From Clostridia bacterium (GTDB taxonomy: Bacteria > Bacillota > Clostridia > Oscillospirales > Acutalibacteraceae), in NCBI GenBank assembly GCA_900768075.1, contig CAAGBN010000028.1:1-64000 (forward strand): 64,000 nucleotides of DNA, given 5' to 3'. Within the stretch, counting starts at the first letter, position 1. Each line of letters begins with the position of its first letter. The translations under genes and the position numbers were made by a program. Below the pieces are notes generated by a model, which was not told the origin of the DNA, did not search any database, and worked only from the letters and a program-made list of their open reading frames with translations. Positions 1 through 8,541 of the stretch are shown piece after piece.

Positions 1-262
1 AAAGACCTGTAACTGCTTTAACAATGGCTTCTGATGAAAGCTTACTCCAGGTGTCGCTGTCCTTTACAAATATTGCAGTAAAGCTGACAGATGCAACTAA
101 AGAAGCAATCGGTGAAAGCACAAGCACCCATAATGCATCCTTTGCTGAATGCTCTATACTGTTAGCTAACTGAGATGTAGGTAAAATCATAAAAATGAGC
201 AAAGCAGCAAGAGCTGCAAATGCACTTATAACTGCTAATAATTTGTTGTTTGCCTTAAGCAT
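1..262 (-). CDS. Partial membrane protein of unknown function (N-terminal part)
   Basis: An open frame starts with ATG at 262-260 and runs off the left edge of the window, so only about 87 N-terminal residues are visible. It begins MLKANNKLLAVISAFAALAA and has two hydrophobic stretches (about residues 8-28 and 45-66), so it is probably membrane-inserted. An AAAGGAG Shine-Dalgarno sequence lies about 8 bases upstream and a promoter lies at 300-328. The frame is in no family I recognise. It is separated from tyrS by a terminator, so it is transcribed alone or with genes off the left edge. The real C-terminus and function cannot be judged here. Confidence 0.7.
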   Translation of the reverse strand, partial: MLKANNKLLAVISAFAALAALLIFMILPTSQLANSIEHSAKDALWVLVLSPIASLVASVSFTAIFVKDSDTWSKLSSEAIVKAVTGL

Positions 263-299
263 AAAAATTCTCCTTTTATAAGCATATTTAATCTACTAT

Positions 300-328
300 A
301 TGATATCACAATATATTGCGCATTTCAA
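300..328 (-). promoter_or_regulatory. Sigma-A-type promoter for the partial membrane protein gene
   Basis: On the minus strand, TTGAAA (323-328) and TATCAT (300-305) are separated by exactly 17 bases. The promoter lies about 40 bases upstream of the ATG at 262 and downstream of the tyrS terminator, as expected for an independent unit. Confidence 0.6.
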
Positions 329-365
329 CAAATTAAGCACAACTTTTTAAAAAATTCAAATATAA

Positions 366-398
366 TTAAAAATACCGGACAACTGAATGTCCGGTATT
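366..398 (-). terminator. Rho-independent terminator of tyrS
   Basis: A perfect 10-bp inverted repeat (AATACCGGAC at 371-380, GTCCGGTATT at 389-398) encloses an 8-base loop. On the minus strand it is followed by a short T-rich tract. It begins 11 bases past the tyrS stop codon. Confidence 0.85.
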
Positions 399-408
399 AA
401 ATCTGATA

Positions 409-1635
409 TTATTCAACAATGAATTTTACAAAGATTTTTTTGCCTTTTTTAACGATTACATGACCTTTTTCGAAAGCTGAAAGTGCAACTGTATCAGTAA
501 AGCTCTTAGCTTTTTCGTCATCTACTGTTACGCCGCCCTGCTCGATAAGACGTCTGCCCTCGCCTCTTGACTTGATGATTTCAGCCTTAAGCATCATATC
601 GATAAGTGATACGGCACCGTCAGTGAAATCTTCAGCTGTAAGAGCTGTTGTAGGCATATTATCTGTATTTACACCGCCACCGAAGAGAGCTTTTGCAGCT
701 TCATCAGCCTTGTTAGCTTCCTCTTCACCGTGAACAAGCTTTGTAAGCTCGTAAGCGAGAATTTCCTTAGCCTTGTTAAGCTGACTGCCCTCCCATGAGT
801 CCATCTTATCAATTTCTTCAAGAGGAAGGAATGTAAGCATTCTGATGCACTTAAGCACGTCTGCATCAGCAACATTTCTCCAATACTGATAGAACTCGTA
901 AGGACTTGTCTTTTTAGGATCAAGCCATACAGCACCGCTCTGAGTCTTACCCATCTTCTTACCTTCTGAATTGAGAAGAAGAGTGATTGTCATAGCAGCA
1001 GCATCTTCGCCAAGCTTTCTTCTGATAAGCTCAGTACCGCCGAGCATATTGCTCCACTGGTCGTCACCGCCGAACTGAAGGTTACAGCCGTACTTCTGGA
1101 AGAGCTGATAGAAGTCATAGCTTTGCATAATCATATAGTTGAACTCAAGGAATGAAAGACCCTTTTCCATTCTCTGCTTATAGCACTCAGCTGAAAGCAT
1201 ACGGTTAACTGAGAAGCAAGCACCAACCTCACGGAGTACCTCAATGTAGTTAAGGTCCATAAGCCAGTCAGCGTTATTAACCATAATAGCTTTGCCCTCT
1301 GAGAAGTCAATGAACTTGCTCATCTGCTCTTTAAAGCAGTCGCAGTTGTGCTGAATAGTTTCGGTTGTCATCATCTGACGCATATCACTTCTGCCTGAGG
1401 GGTCACCGATCATTGCAGTACCGCCACCGATAAGTGCGATAGGCTTGTTACCTGCCATCTGAAGTCTCTTCATAAGGCAAAGTGCCATAAAGTGACCAAC
1501 ATGAAGTGAGTCAGCTGTGGGGTCGAAGCCGATATAGAAAATAGCCTTGCCGTTATTAACAAGATCCTTGATTTTTTCTTCATCTGTAACCTGTGCAATA
1601 AGTCCTCTTGCTACAAGCTCTTCATAAATTTTCAT
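409..1635 (-). CDS. tyrS: Tyrosyl-tRNA synthetase
   Basis: The 408-residue product charges tRNA-Tyr with tyrosine in the cytoplasm. The class I signature HVGH is at residues 45-48, after the conserved GFDPTADSL. The KMSKS-equivalent loop reads KMGKT near residue 230, and an S4 RNA-binding domain occupies roughly the last 65 residues (MLKAEIIKSRGEGRRLIEQG). Length and domain order match bacterial TyrRS. The start ATG has an AAGGAT Shine-Dalgarno sequence. It is monocistronic, with a promoter at 1672-1700 against the end of recN and a terminator at 366-398. The leader is far too short for a T-box riboswitch, which many Firmicutes tyrS genes carry, so tyrosine-responsive control by that route is not supported. 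Confidence 0.97.
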   Translation of the reverse strand: MKIYEELVARGLIAQVTDEEKIKDLVNNGKAIFYIGFDPTADSLHVGHFMALCLMKRLQMAGNKPIALIGGGTAMIGDPSGRSDMRQMMTTETIQHNCDCFKEQMSKFIDFSEGKAIMVNNADWLMDLNYIEVLREVGACFSVNRMLSAECYKQRMEKGLSFLEFNYMIMQSYDFYQLFQKYGCNLQFGGDDQWSNMLGGTELIRRKLGEDAAAMTITLLLNSEGKKMGKTQSGAVWLDPKKTSPYEFYQYWRNVADADVLKCIRMLTFLPLEEIDKMDSWEGSQLNKAKEILAYELTKLVHGEEEANKADEAAKALFGGGVNTDNMPTTALTAEDFTDGAVSLIDMMLKAEIIKSRGEGRRLIEQGGVTVDDEKAKSFTDTVALSAFEKGHVIVKKGKKIFVKFIVE

Positions 1636-1671
1636 TATTTATCCTTCTTTCTGAAAAAACGTACTTTGTTT

Positions 1672-1700
1672 ATTCTACTGATTTACCCCTTTAAAGTCAA
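1672..1700 (-). promoter_or_regulatory. Sigma-A-type promoter of tyrS
   Basis: On the minus strand, TTGACT (1695-1700) and TAGAAT (1672-1677) are separated by 17 bases, about 37 bases upstream of the tyrS ATG. The -35 element sits only a few bases from the recN stop codon. Confidence 0.75.
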
Positions 1701-1704
1701 GAGG

Positions 1705-3387
1705 TTAGAAGCAGTTTGTCTCATTATTAGCGTATTCTATGATTTCTTCTGCTGATTTAAGAGTGGTCTGAGTGATAATATCACCGCCGATAATACGTGC
1801 AATTTCACGTACACGCTCATTATAATCAAGAACTGAAACCTTTGTGTAGGTGTTACCGTCTTCGACAGTCTTCTCAATATGAAGATGATTATCAGCATAT
1901 GCGGCAATCTGAGCGAGATGAGTTACACACAGTACCTGCTTGAATCTTGAAAGCTCGTGAAGCTTATTTGCTATTTTAAGCGCTGCCCTACCGCTGACAC
2001 CTGTATCAATTTCGTCAAAGACCATAGATGTAACAATATCTTTGTCTGACAGTGCGCAACGTATTGCAAGCATAACTCTTGAAAGCTCACCGCCTGAAGC
2101 AATTTTAGCAAGAGGCTTTGGCTCCTGTCCCGGGTTGGCCGAGAATAAAAATTCTACATCATCTATACCTGTGACAGTAGCAGGTGCATCTGAAAACTCT
2201 GCTATAAAGGAAGCTCCCGGCATATCAAGATAGTGAAGATCATTTGTAACAGCTTCTTCAAATTGCGAAGCCGCCTGTTTTCTGCAATCTGAAAGGAAAC
2301 AGCCTCTGTTAAACAGCTCTTCGCTGAGCTCGTCGTATTTTTCCTGAAGTATAAGTGCCTTTTCATCACCTAGGGTTATATCTTCATATTCATCAGTGAT
2401 GTTTTTAAGATATGACAGCATATCCTCTTCAGTTTCGCCGTATTTCTTTGAAAGTCTGTATAAAATATCGAGTCTTTCTTCAATGGAGTTAATATCAATG
2501 TGACCGTCCTGCGAATCATCAAGTGCACCGCTGAGGCTGTCACTGCAATCATCGAGAATGTATCTTATATTATCAACAGATTCGGCAAATTCTTTAAAAA
2601 GACTGTCAAACTGTGAAAGCTCATTCAAAGATGTAATCAGAGTATCGATGCCTGAAATAACACCTGAATTTTCTCCGTCACCGTTTAAAATGCTTTTGCA
2701 GATATTGAGATTATTGATGATTTTCTCTCTATTCTGATATCTTTTTTTCTCGTTTAAAAGTGCTTCTTTTTCACCTGTTTTTATATTAGCATTTGAAAGC
2801 TCATCAATCTGAAACTTAAGATATTCGAGCTTCCTCTCTTTGTCATTTTCGTTGCTCAGAAGCTTTTTTAATTGCTTTCTGACTGATTTTATTTCAGAGA
2901 AAATTTCACTGTAGCTCTCAAAAAGCTCCTTGCAATCAGCGATACTGTCAATATACTCCATATGCTTTTCTTTGATAAGAAGATGCTGACTGTCGTGCTG
3001 ACCGCATATTGTAATAAGATCCCTGCCGATGTTTTTCAGCATAGATACTGTAACGGAATGACCGTTGATTTTGCAGGTGTTTCTTCCGTCGGTAGTAATC
3101 ACCCTCGTAATAAGTAGTGAATTATCATCGCAATCTATATCATAATCATCGAGCTTTTGCATAACACTTTCAGAGATATCTTCAAATAAAGCAGTAACTT
3201 TGGCTTTATCAGTACCGCTTCTTACAAGCTCACGTGATGTTCTTTCGCCGAGTATTGCATTGATTGAGTCGATAACTATAGATTTACCTGCACCGGTCTC
3301 ACCTGTGAGTATATTTAAACCCTGACCGAAAAGAATTTCCGCTTTTTCAATCACAGCAACATTTTCAATTTTTAAACTTGATAACAT
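1705..3387 (-). CDS. recN: DNA repair protein RecN
   Basis: RecN is an SMC-like ATPase acting early at double-strand breaks. The 560-residue product has an N-terminal Walker A (GETGAGKS, residues 29-36), long central coiled-coil segments, an ABC signature (ASGGELSR) and Walker B (VFDEIDTGVSG) near the C-terminus, which is the standard RecN layout. The ATG at 3387 is preceded by AAAGGAG at 9-base spacing. A longer reading from TTG at 3396 would leave no spacer, so the later start is chosen. It is the last gene of the nusB-to-recN operon, 39 bases after argR, the same order as in Bacillus. No LexA box was seen directly upstream. Confidence 0.95.
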   Translation of the reverse strand: MLSSLKIENVAVIEKAEILFGQGLNILTGETGAGKSIVIDSINAILGERTSRELVRSGTDKAKVTALFEDISESVMQKLDDYDIDCDDNSLLITRVITTDGRNTCKINGHSVTVSMLKNIGRDLITICGQHDSQHLLIKEKHMEYIDSIADCKELFESYSEIFSEIKSVRKQLKKLLSNENDKERKLEYLKFQIDELSNANIKTGEKEALLNEKKRYQNREKIINNLNICKSILNGDGENSGVISGIDTLITSLNELSQFDSLFKEFAESVDNIRYILDDCSDSLSGALDDSQDGHIDINSIEERLDILYRLSKKYGETEEDMLSYLKNITDEYEDITLGDEKALILQEKYDELSEELFNRGCFLSDCRKQAASQFEEAVTNDLHYLDMPGASFIAEFSDAPATVTGIDDVEFLFSANPGQEPKPLAKIASGGELSRVMLAIRCALSDKDIVTSMVFDEIDTGVSGRAALKIANKLHELSRFKQVLCVTHLAQIAAYADNHLHIEKTVEDGNTYTKVSVLDYNERVREIARIIGGDIITQTTLKSAEEIIEYANNETNCF

Positions 3388-3426
3388 AAAGCGCAACTCC
3401 TTTCGATAAAAGTTTTATACTTATTT

Positions 3427-3882
3427 TTACTGAATGCCTGCAATTTTTTCAATGCGCTTTTTAAGCTCAGCAGCAGATGCTTCATCCTTGCAGAGAACAA
3501 ATATTGTATCATCACCTGCAAGAGTACCGACAATTTTATCCATAACTATGTTATCTACAGCTGTGCAGGCAGCCTGAGCCATGCCTGTATAGCACTTGAC
3601 AACAGCCATATTGCCCGCAAAATTAACGCTGACAACTGAATGTGAAAGAATTGAATAATACTTCTGTGTGTAATCTTCTGAATCCTTCTGCACATAGACA
3701 TATTTATACTCGCCGTCGCCTGTGGGAGTTTTAATGAGACGAAGAGCCTTGATGTCTCTTGAAATAGTTGCCTGAGTTACAGAAAAACCCTCCTGGATAA
3801 GTCTTTCAAGCAGTGCCTCCTGTGTGCCTATATTCTCGTTTTCAATAAGTGAGAGTATTGCGTCGTGTCTGGCTTTTTTCAT
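3427..3882 (-). CDS. argR: Arginine repressor ArgR/AhrC
   Basis: The 151-residue product is an arginine-dependent regulator. An N-terminal winged helix-turn-helix (residues 1-70; SVTQATISRDIKAL is the recognition region) is followed by a C-terminal hexamerisation and arginine-binding domain containing AGDDTIFVL. Length matches ArgR of about 150 residues. The start overlaps the nadK stop by four bases (ATGA), so translation is probably coupled. Its position between nadK and recN is a conserved Firmicutes arrangement. No arginine biosynthesis gene lies in the window, so its targets are elsewhere. Confidence 0.95.
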   Translation of the reverse strand: MKKARHDAILSLIENENIGTQEALLERLIQEGFSVTQATISRDIKALRLIKTPTGDGEYKYVYVQKDSEDYTQKYYSILSHSVVSVNFAGNMAVVKCYTGMAQAACTAVDNIVMDKIVGTLAGDDTIFVLCKDEASAAELKKRIEKIAGIQ

Positions 3883-4757
3883 ATTTCTTCCTCCTCGTTA
3901 TCGGAATATCTTTCAATAAGCTTCTGTGAAAAGATATCCGCAAAGCTATCAGATTTGATTTTTATAAGCTTTGTTGTTCTTTCGGATTTTTTTATTTCTA
4001 ATATATCGTCTTCGTTCAGCTGTATGCCCGTATTACCGTCACAGCTGAAAACAGGTAAAGATATATCGTGATTGGTTACTCTGAGTCTTATTATGCTGTC
4101 TGACTGAAAAATCATTGAGCGTGTAAAGAGTGAGTGTGTACAAATCGGGGTAAGTATAAGGCTTTCGATAGCTGTATCAACAACGGGACCGCCCGCAGAA
4201 AGTGAATAAGCAGTTGAGCCTGTCGGTGTTGCTATTATGAGTCCGTCACCGATAAACGTATTGATTTTTCCTTTATCATAGGTTGCTTCAATTTCGCAGA
4301 GTCTGAGAGAATTACCTCTTGCAACTATACAGTCATTAAGGCAGTACCACTCCCCTTTTGTGGTGTTGTCACTTATCTGACTGACCTTTAGCATCATTCT
4401 TTTGTCAACGGTATATTTGCCGTTAAAAAGATTTTTAAGTAAATGAAGCTCTTGTTTTTCAAGTCCTGCAAGAAAACCTAATCTTCCTGCATTTATGCCT
4501 AAAATAGGCTTGTTATATTTAGCTGCAAAATGAGAAGCGTGAATAATTGTACCGTCACCGCCTATTGCAATAATTATGTCACATAATGATACGGCAGTGT
4601 CCTCTGAAAGAAATGTTACATTAAAATCACCGAAAACTTCATTAAGCTCATCTGACATAGAAATCTGTGCACCGAGAGCAAGTAATTCACTATATACGTT
4701 TTTTGTAACCTCATAAGCGTTCTTTCTTGTCATATTACTGTGGATGTGAACTATCAT
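3879..4757 (-). CDS. nadK: NAD kinase
   Basis: NadK phosphorylates NAD to NADP. The 292-residue protein carries the diagnostic GGDGT motif (residues 66-70), NAGRLGFLA, and the substrate-site sequence TPTGSTAYSLSAGGP. The length is usual for the family. The start codon directly abuts the tlyA stop with no spacer. Its Shine-Dalgarno sequence (GGAGGTG) lies inside the last codons of tlyA, so the two are translationally linked. It then overlaps argR by four bases. Confidence 0.96.
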   Translation of the reverse strand: MIVHIHSNMTRKNAYEVTKNVYSELLALGAQISMSDELNEVFGDFNVTFLSEDTAVSLCDIIIAIGGDGTIIHASHFAAKYNKPILGINAGRLGFLAGLEKQELHLLKNLFNGKYTVDKRMMLKVSQISDNTTKGEWYCLNDCIVARGNSLRLCEIEATYDKGKINTFIGDGLIIATPTGSTAYSLSAGGPVVDTAIESLILTPICTHSLFTRSMIFQSDSIIRLRVTNHDISLPVFSCDGNTGIQLNEDDILEIKKSERTTKLIKIKSDSFADIFSQKLIERYSDNEEEEI

Positions 4758-5570
4758 TTATTCACCTCCAAGGTGCTCGTGAGACTGAGTGACGATTTCT
4801 TCGGGAGTTCTTTCGAGAAGTGAAGCTGATTCTTCAGCTTTTTCAATGTAAATAAGATATTCAATGTTACCCTGAGGGCCCTTAATCGGTGAATAGTCAA
4901 GATTAAGCACCTTAAAACCTTGTTCAAGAACAAACTCATATATATTTGTTACAACTTCAGTATGAGTTTCAAGCTCGCGTACAACACCCTTTTTGCCCAC
5001 CTTGTCTTTACCTGCCTCAAACTGAGGTTTAATAAGACACACTGCTCTGCCACCGTTTTTGAGGAGGTTTCTCATTGGCGGAATGATATGCTTAAGGGAT
5101 ATAAAGGACACGTCAACACTTGCAAAATCAATTTCTTCGGGTATTTCTTCGTGAGTGACATATCTGAAGTTAGTTCTTTCCATATTAACAACTCTGCTGT
5201 CACTGCGAAGCTTCCAGGCAAGCTGACCGTAACCGACATCAATCGAATACACCTTTACAGCTCCGTTGATAAGCATACAGTCTGTAAATCCACCTGTTGA
5301 AGCACCGATATCCATACAAACACAGCCATTAAGATCGAGATTGAACTCTTTAACGGCTTTTTCAAGCTTATAACCGCCACGGCTGACATAGGGCATTTTT
5401 TCGCCTCTGAGCTCAATACAATCTTCGGCTTTAATGCTTGTACCTGCCTTGGTTTCCTTTTGTCCGTTGACATAAACAAGACCTGCCATTATAAGTGCTT
5501 TGCCTTTTTCACGGCTGTCAACAAATCCTCTTTCGAGCATTGCAACGTCGAGTCTTACTTTTTCAATCAT
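4758..5570 (-). CDS. tlyA: TlyA-family rRNA 2'-O-methyltransferase
   Basis: The 270-residue product has an N-terminal S4 RNA-binding domain (about residues 5-65) followed by an FtsJ-type Rossmann methyltransferase domain with the SAM motif DIGASTGGFTDCML. TlyA family members methylate ribose 2'-OH groups of rRNA cytidines (16S and/or 23S). Which site this one modifies cannot be told from sequence. It is one base from dxs and abuts nadK, in the conserved dxs-tlyA-nadK-argR order. Confidence 0.92.
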   Translation of the reverse strand: MIEKVRLDVAMLERGFVDSREKGKALIMAGLVYVNGQKETKAGTSIKAEDCIELRGEKMPYVSRGGYKLEKAVKEFNLDLNGCVCMDIGASTGGFTDCMLINGAVKVYSIDVGYGQLAWKLRSDSRVVNMERTNFRYVTHEEIPEEIDFASVDVSFISLKHIIPPMRNLLKNGGRAVCLIKPQFEAGKDKVGKKGVVRELETHTEVVTNIYEFVLEQGFKVLNLDYSPIKGPQGNIEYLIYIEKAEESASLLERTPEEIVTQSHEHLGGE

Positions 5571-5571
5571 A

Positions 5572-7425
5572 TCATTTCTCCAGAATTTTATTTATAATAG
5601 AGTCTTTATCGAGCTTATACTGTGCTAACAGGTCGCTGATGCTTGCCTGAGGAGCAAATTTATCGTTGACAGCTGTTAAACTGTATACACCTGTAAAGCC
5701 TGCTTCAAGAAGCATACATCCGAGCTTTTCGCCAACACCGCAGCTTCTCATACCCTCTTCAAAGAAATATACTTTCTTTTTATTTATAAGCATAGTGATA
5801 ATTTCTTCGGGAATAGGCTTAATCTGATTAAGAGATATAAGATATACATCCTTACCGCTGTTTATGAGAGCATCTGCGGCATCAATAGCTTCACTTGTTA
5901 TTCTGCCGTATGTCACTATAGCCGTATCAGCCTGATTGTTCCCATAGGTAGCATACTCGATGCAGTTGTAGTGCATTTTATTTACATTGTCATTCTGTGC
6001 GCCTCTCGGGTATCTGACAGCGACAGATAGCTCGTCTGCATATAATGCATTATTTAAATCTGCTTCAAGACTTCTGAAACAGCAGGGTGAATACACCTTG
6101 ATATCGGGAATCGTATTAAGAAATGCTACATCAAAAAGACCGTGATGTGTCTCACCGTCTTCACCGACAAAGCCTGCTCTGTCAATAGCAAATACTATTT
6201 TCTGCTTCTGTAATGACACATCGTGTATTATCTGATCATAACATCTTTGAAGGAAGGTTGAATACACTGCATAGACAGGCTTAAGCTCATTTTTAGCAAG
6301 ACCTGATGCAAAAGTAACAGCGTGCTCTTCAGCAATACCGACATCGAAGAATCTTTCTGGATGCTTCTCGCTGAATTCTCTTAAACCCGTGCCGATACCC
6401 ATAGCAGCAGTAATAGCGCAGATAGTTTTATCTTTTTCAGCGTGCTTACAAAGATTTTTACCGAAAACATCTGAGAAGCTTTCTCCTGAAAGCTTATACT
6501 CACCTGTATCAACGTCGAATTTTGATATGCCGTGAAATACACTGGGATCATTTTCGGCGTGCTCGTAGCCCTTGCCTTTAACTGTGATTACGTGAAGAAC
6601 AACAGGTCCGCTGACTGCCTTTGCAGCTTCAAGAGCATCGCAAAGATTTTCAATATTGTGACCGTCGATTGGTCCCATATATCTGTAGCCGAGGTCTTCA
6701 AAGAAGGTACTCTGGGAGTAAATCTTATTTTTGATATCAGTTTTTAAATTATAGATTTTTTCTGCAATTTTATCACCGAAGGGAAGTCTTGAAATTGCAC
6801 TTTCAGTTCTTGCTTTGAAGCTGTAGTATTCAGGACGCGAACGGATAACTGCAAGATATTTCGCAAAAGCGCCTACATTTTCTGATATGGACATTTTATT
6901 GTCGTTGAGGATTATTATCTGCTTAGCACCGCTTCTTCCACCATTATTAAGAGCTTCATATACCATACCGCCCGTAAATGAGCCGTCGCCGATAAGAGAT
7001 ACTACATAATTGTCCTTTTTGTTCAGTATATTAGCAGTGGCAAGTCCGAGACCTGCAGAAACCGATGTACCGCTGTGACCACTGTAAAATATATCGTGTT
7101 CGCTTTCACCGGGACGGCAGAAGCCTGATATACCGTCTTTTGTTCTTATAGTATCAAAGGTTTTGTATCTGCCGGTAAGAAGCTTGTGCGTATAGCACTG
7201 ATGACCGACATCGAAAACAATCTGATCATCAGGAGAAGAGAAAACCTTGTGTAAAGCAACTGTAAGCTCAACTGCACCTAAATTAGATGCAAGATGTCCG
7301 CCGTTTTTAGAAACAGTTGATATAAGCTTGTCTCTTATTTCGTCACATAAAATCTCAAGCTTTTCGTTAGTGAGAGACTTTATATCTGACGGATTATTTA
7401 TATTTGACAGAATCTGATAATTCAT
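5572..7425 (-). CDS. dxs: 1-deoxy-D-xylulose-5-phosphate synthase
   Basis: Dxs condenses pyruvate and glyceraldehyde-3-phosphate, the first step of the MEP isoprenoid pathway. The 617-residue protein is a transketolase-fold TPP enzyme. It contains GHQCYTHKLLTGR, the TPP motif starting GDGSFTGGM and ending in ALNN, the pyrimidine-domain motif EEHAVTFASGLA, and a C-terminal transketolase domain. Length is typical (about 620). It lies 13 bases downstream of ispA, so precursor synthesis and prenyl-chain formation are co-expressed. This is distinct from the split transketolase at 38-40 kb. Confidence 0.96.
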   Translation of the reverse strand: MNYQILSNINNPSDIKSLTNEKLEILCDEIRDKLISTVSKNGGHLASNLGAVELTVALHKVFSSPDDQIVFDVGHQCYTHKLLTGRYKTFDTIRTKDGISGFCRPGESEHDIFYSGHSGTSVSAGLGLATANILNKKDNYVVSLIGDGSFTGGMVYEALNNGGRSGAKQIIILNDNKMSISENVGAFAKYLAVIRSRPEYYSFKARTESAISRLPFGDKIAEKIYNLKTDIKNKIYSQSTFFEDLGYRYMGPIDGHNIENLCDALEAAKAVSGPVVLHVITVKGKGYEHAENDPSVFHGISKFDVDTGEYKLSGESFSDVFGKNLCKHAEKDKTICAITAAMGIGTGLREFSEKHPERFFDVGIAEEHAVTFASGLAKNELKPVYAVYSTFLQRCYDQIIHDVSLQKQKIVFAIDRAGFVGEDGETHHGLFDVAFLNTIPDIKVYSPCCFRSLEADLNNALYADELSVAVRYPRGAQNDNVNKMHYNCIEYATYGNNQADTAIVTYGRITSEAIDAADALINSGKDVYLISLNQIKPIPEEIITMLINKKKVYFFEEGMRSCGVGEKLGCMLLEAGFTGVYSLTAVNDKFAPQASISDLLAQYKLDKDSIINKILEK

Positions 7426-7438
7426 TAAATCATCTCTT

Positions 7439-8326
7439 TCAGTTTTTGCGGCTGATAAGATTTAAAGCAAGTGTTTCGAGGAAAACTCTTTCCTCGCCGA
7501 ATATATCGAGTGCAGAAATTGCTTTATTTGTCAGCTCGCTTGCGTATTCCTTGGATTTTTCTATACCGAGGATTGACACATATGTTGATTTATTACTGCA
7601 TGCATCACTTCCGATGGGCTTGCCAAGCTCTTTTTCGTCTCCGACAACATCGAGAATATCGTCAACAATCTGGAACGCATGTCCGAGATTATCGGCATAA
7701 GCGATAGCCTTATCGAGTTGCTCCTTTGTACCCTTTGCAGCAAGAACACCGAGGATAGCTGAGCATCTTATGAGAGCACCTGTTTTAAGTGAGTCCATAG
7801 TGCGAAGAACGTCAAGACTGCAAGGCTTGTCCTCATTTCTAAGATCAACAACCTGTCCGCCTATCATTCCGTTCATGCCTGCAAGTGCTGAAAGCTCGGC
7901 AATGGCATTAAGGGCAACTTCGGGAGCTTCTTTTGCAATATCCGATTCAGCAATTATACCGAAAGCTCTTGTGAGTAAGCCGTCGCCTGCTAAAAGAGCA
8001 TATTCCTCACCGAATTTCTTATGGCAAGAGGGCATTCCGCGTCTCATATCGTCATCGTCCATACAAGGCAAGTCATCGTGAATAAGCGAGTAAGTGTGAA
8101 TCATCTCTATAGCCGCTGCAAAAGGCAGGGCTTTTTTGATATCGCCGCCACATAATCTGCAGAATTCAAGGACAAGTACAGGACGGATTCTTTTTCCGCC
8201 TATACCCAGAGAGTATTTCATCGCTTCGTGTACAATATCCTCACCGAAGCTGCAGTCACCTATTGTTGTTTCAAGATAGCTGTTAATTATATCAACATAT
8301 TCGTTAAGAGAATATCCCTTATTCAT
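7439..8326 (-). CDS. ispA: Farnesyl/geranyl diphosphate synthase (short-chain polyprenyl synthase)
   Basis: The 295-residue class I trans-prenyltransferase has the first aspartate-rich motif within HDDLPCMDDDDMRRG and the second in VDDILDVVGD. Both bind magnesium-diphosphate and condense IPP with allylic diphosphates. Product length (C15 or C10/C20) is not certain from sequence. The start codon overlaps the end of xseB by eight bases, so translation is coupled. Its place between xseB and dxs is conserved in Firmicutes. Confidence 0.94.
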   Translation of the reverse strand: MNKGYSLNEYVDIINSYLETTIGDCSFGEDIVHEAMKYSLGIGGKRIRPVLVLEFCRLCGGDIKKALPFAAAIEMIHTYSLIHDDLPCMDDDDMRRGMPSCHKKFGEEYALLAGDGLLTRAFGIIAESDIAKEAPEVALNAIAELSALAGMNGMIGGQVVDLRNEDKPCSLDVLRTMDSLKTGALIRCSAILGVLAAKGTKEQLDKAIAYADNLGHAFQIVDDILDVVGDEKELGKPIGSDACSNKSTYVSILGIEKSKEYASELTNKAISALDIFGEERVFLETLALNLISRKN

Positions 8327-8528
8327 TTATATCATCCTCAGCAGTAATTTCTGATAATTCTATAATCTTTTGCTTTGCACCGTTAAGTGTCTTATTGCAG
8401 AAAGCTACAAGACCGACACCTTCTTCGTAAAGCTTGAGTGACATTTCAAGATCGTATTCACCGCTTTCAAGACTCTCGGAGATTTCCTTAAGTCTGATAA
8501 GAGCAGTATCAAGTGTATACATTTCCAT
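8319..8528 (-). CDS. xseB: Exodeoxyribonuclease VII small subunit
   Basis: The 69-residue helical protein (MEMYTLDTALIRLKEISESL) matches XseB in length and in its conserved LEEISESLESGEYDLEMSLKLYEEG-type core. It assembles with XseA into exonuclease VII, which degrades single-stranded DNA. AAAGGA lies about 8 bases before the ATG. It follows xseA by 13 bases and overlaps ispA by eight. Confidence 0.93.
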   Translation of the reverse strand: MEMYTLDTALIRLKEISESLESGEYDLEMSLKLYEEGVGLVAFCNKTLNGAKQKIIELSEITAEDDINE

Positions 8529-8541
8529 ATATCTAATCCTT

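Noticed and set aside
1636..1704. T-box riboswitch upstream of tyrS
   Set aside because: The gap is only 69 bases and contains a promoter; there is no space for stem I or an antiterminator.
4920..5300. Open frame of 126 codons on the plus strand opposite tlyA
   Set aside because: It lies wholly antisense to a well-supported methyltransferase gene, has no ribosome-binding site and no recognisable composition.
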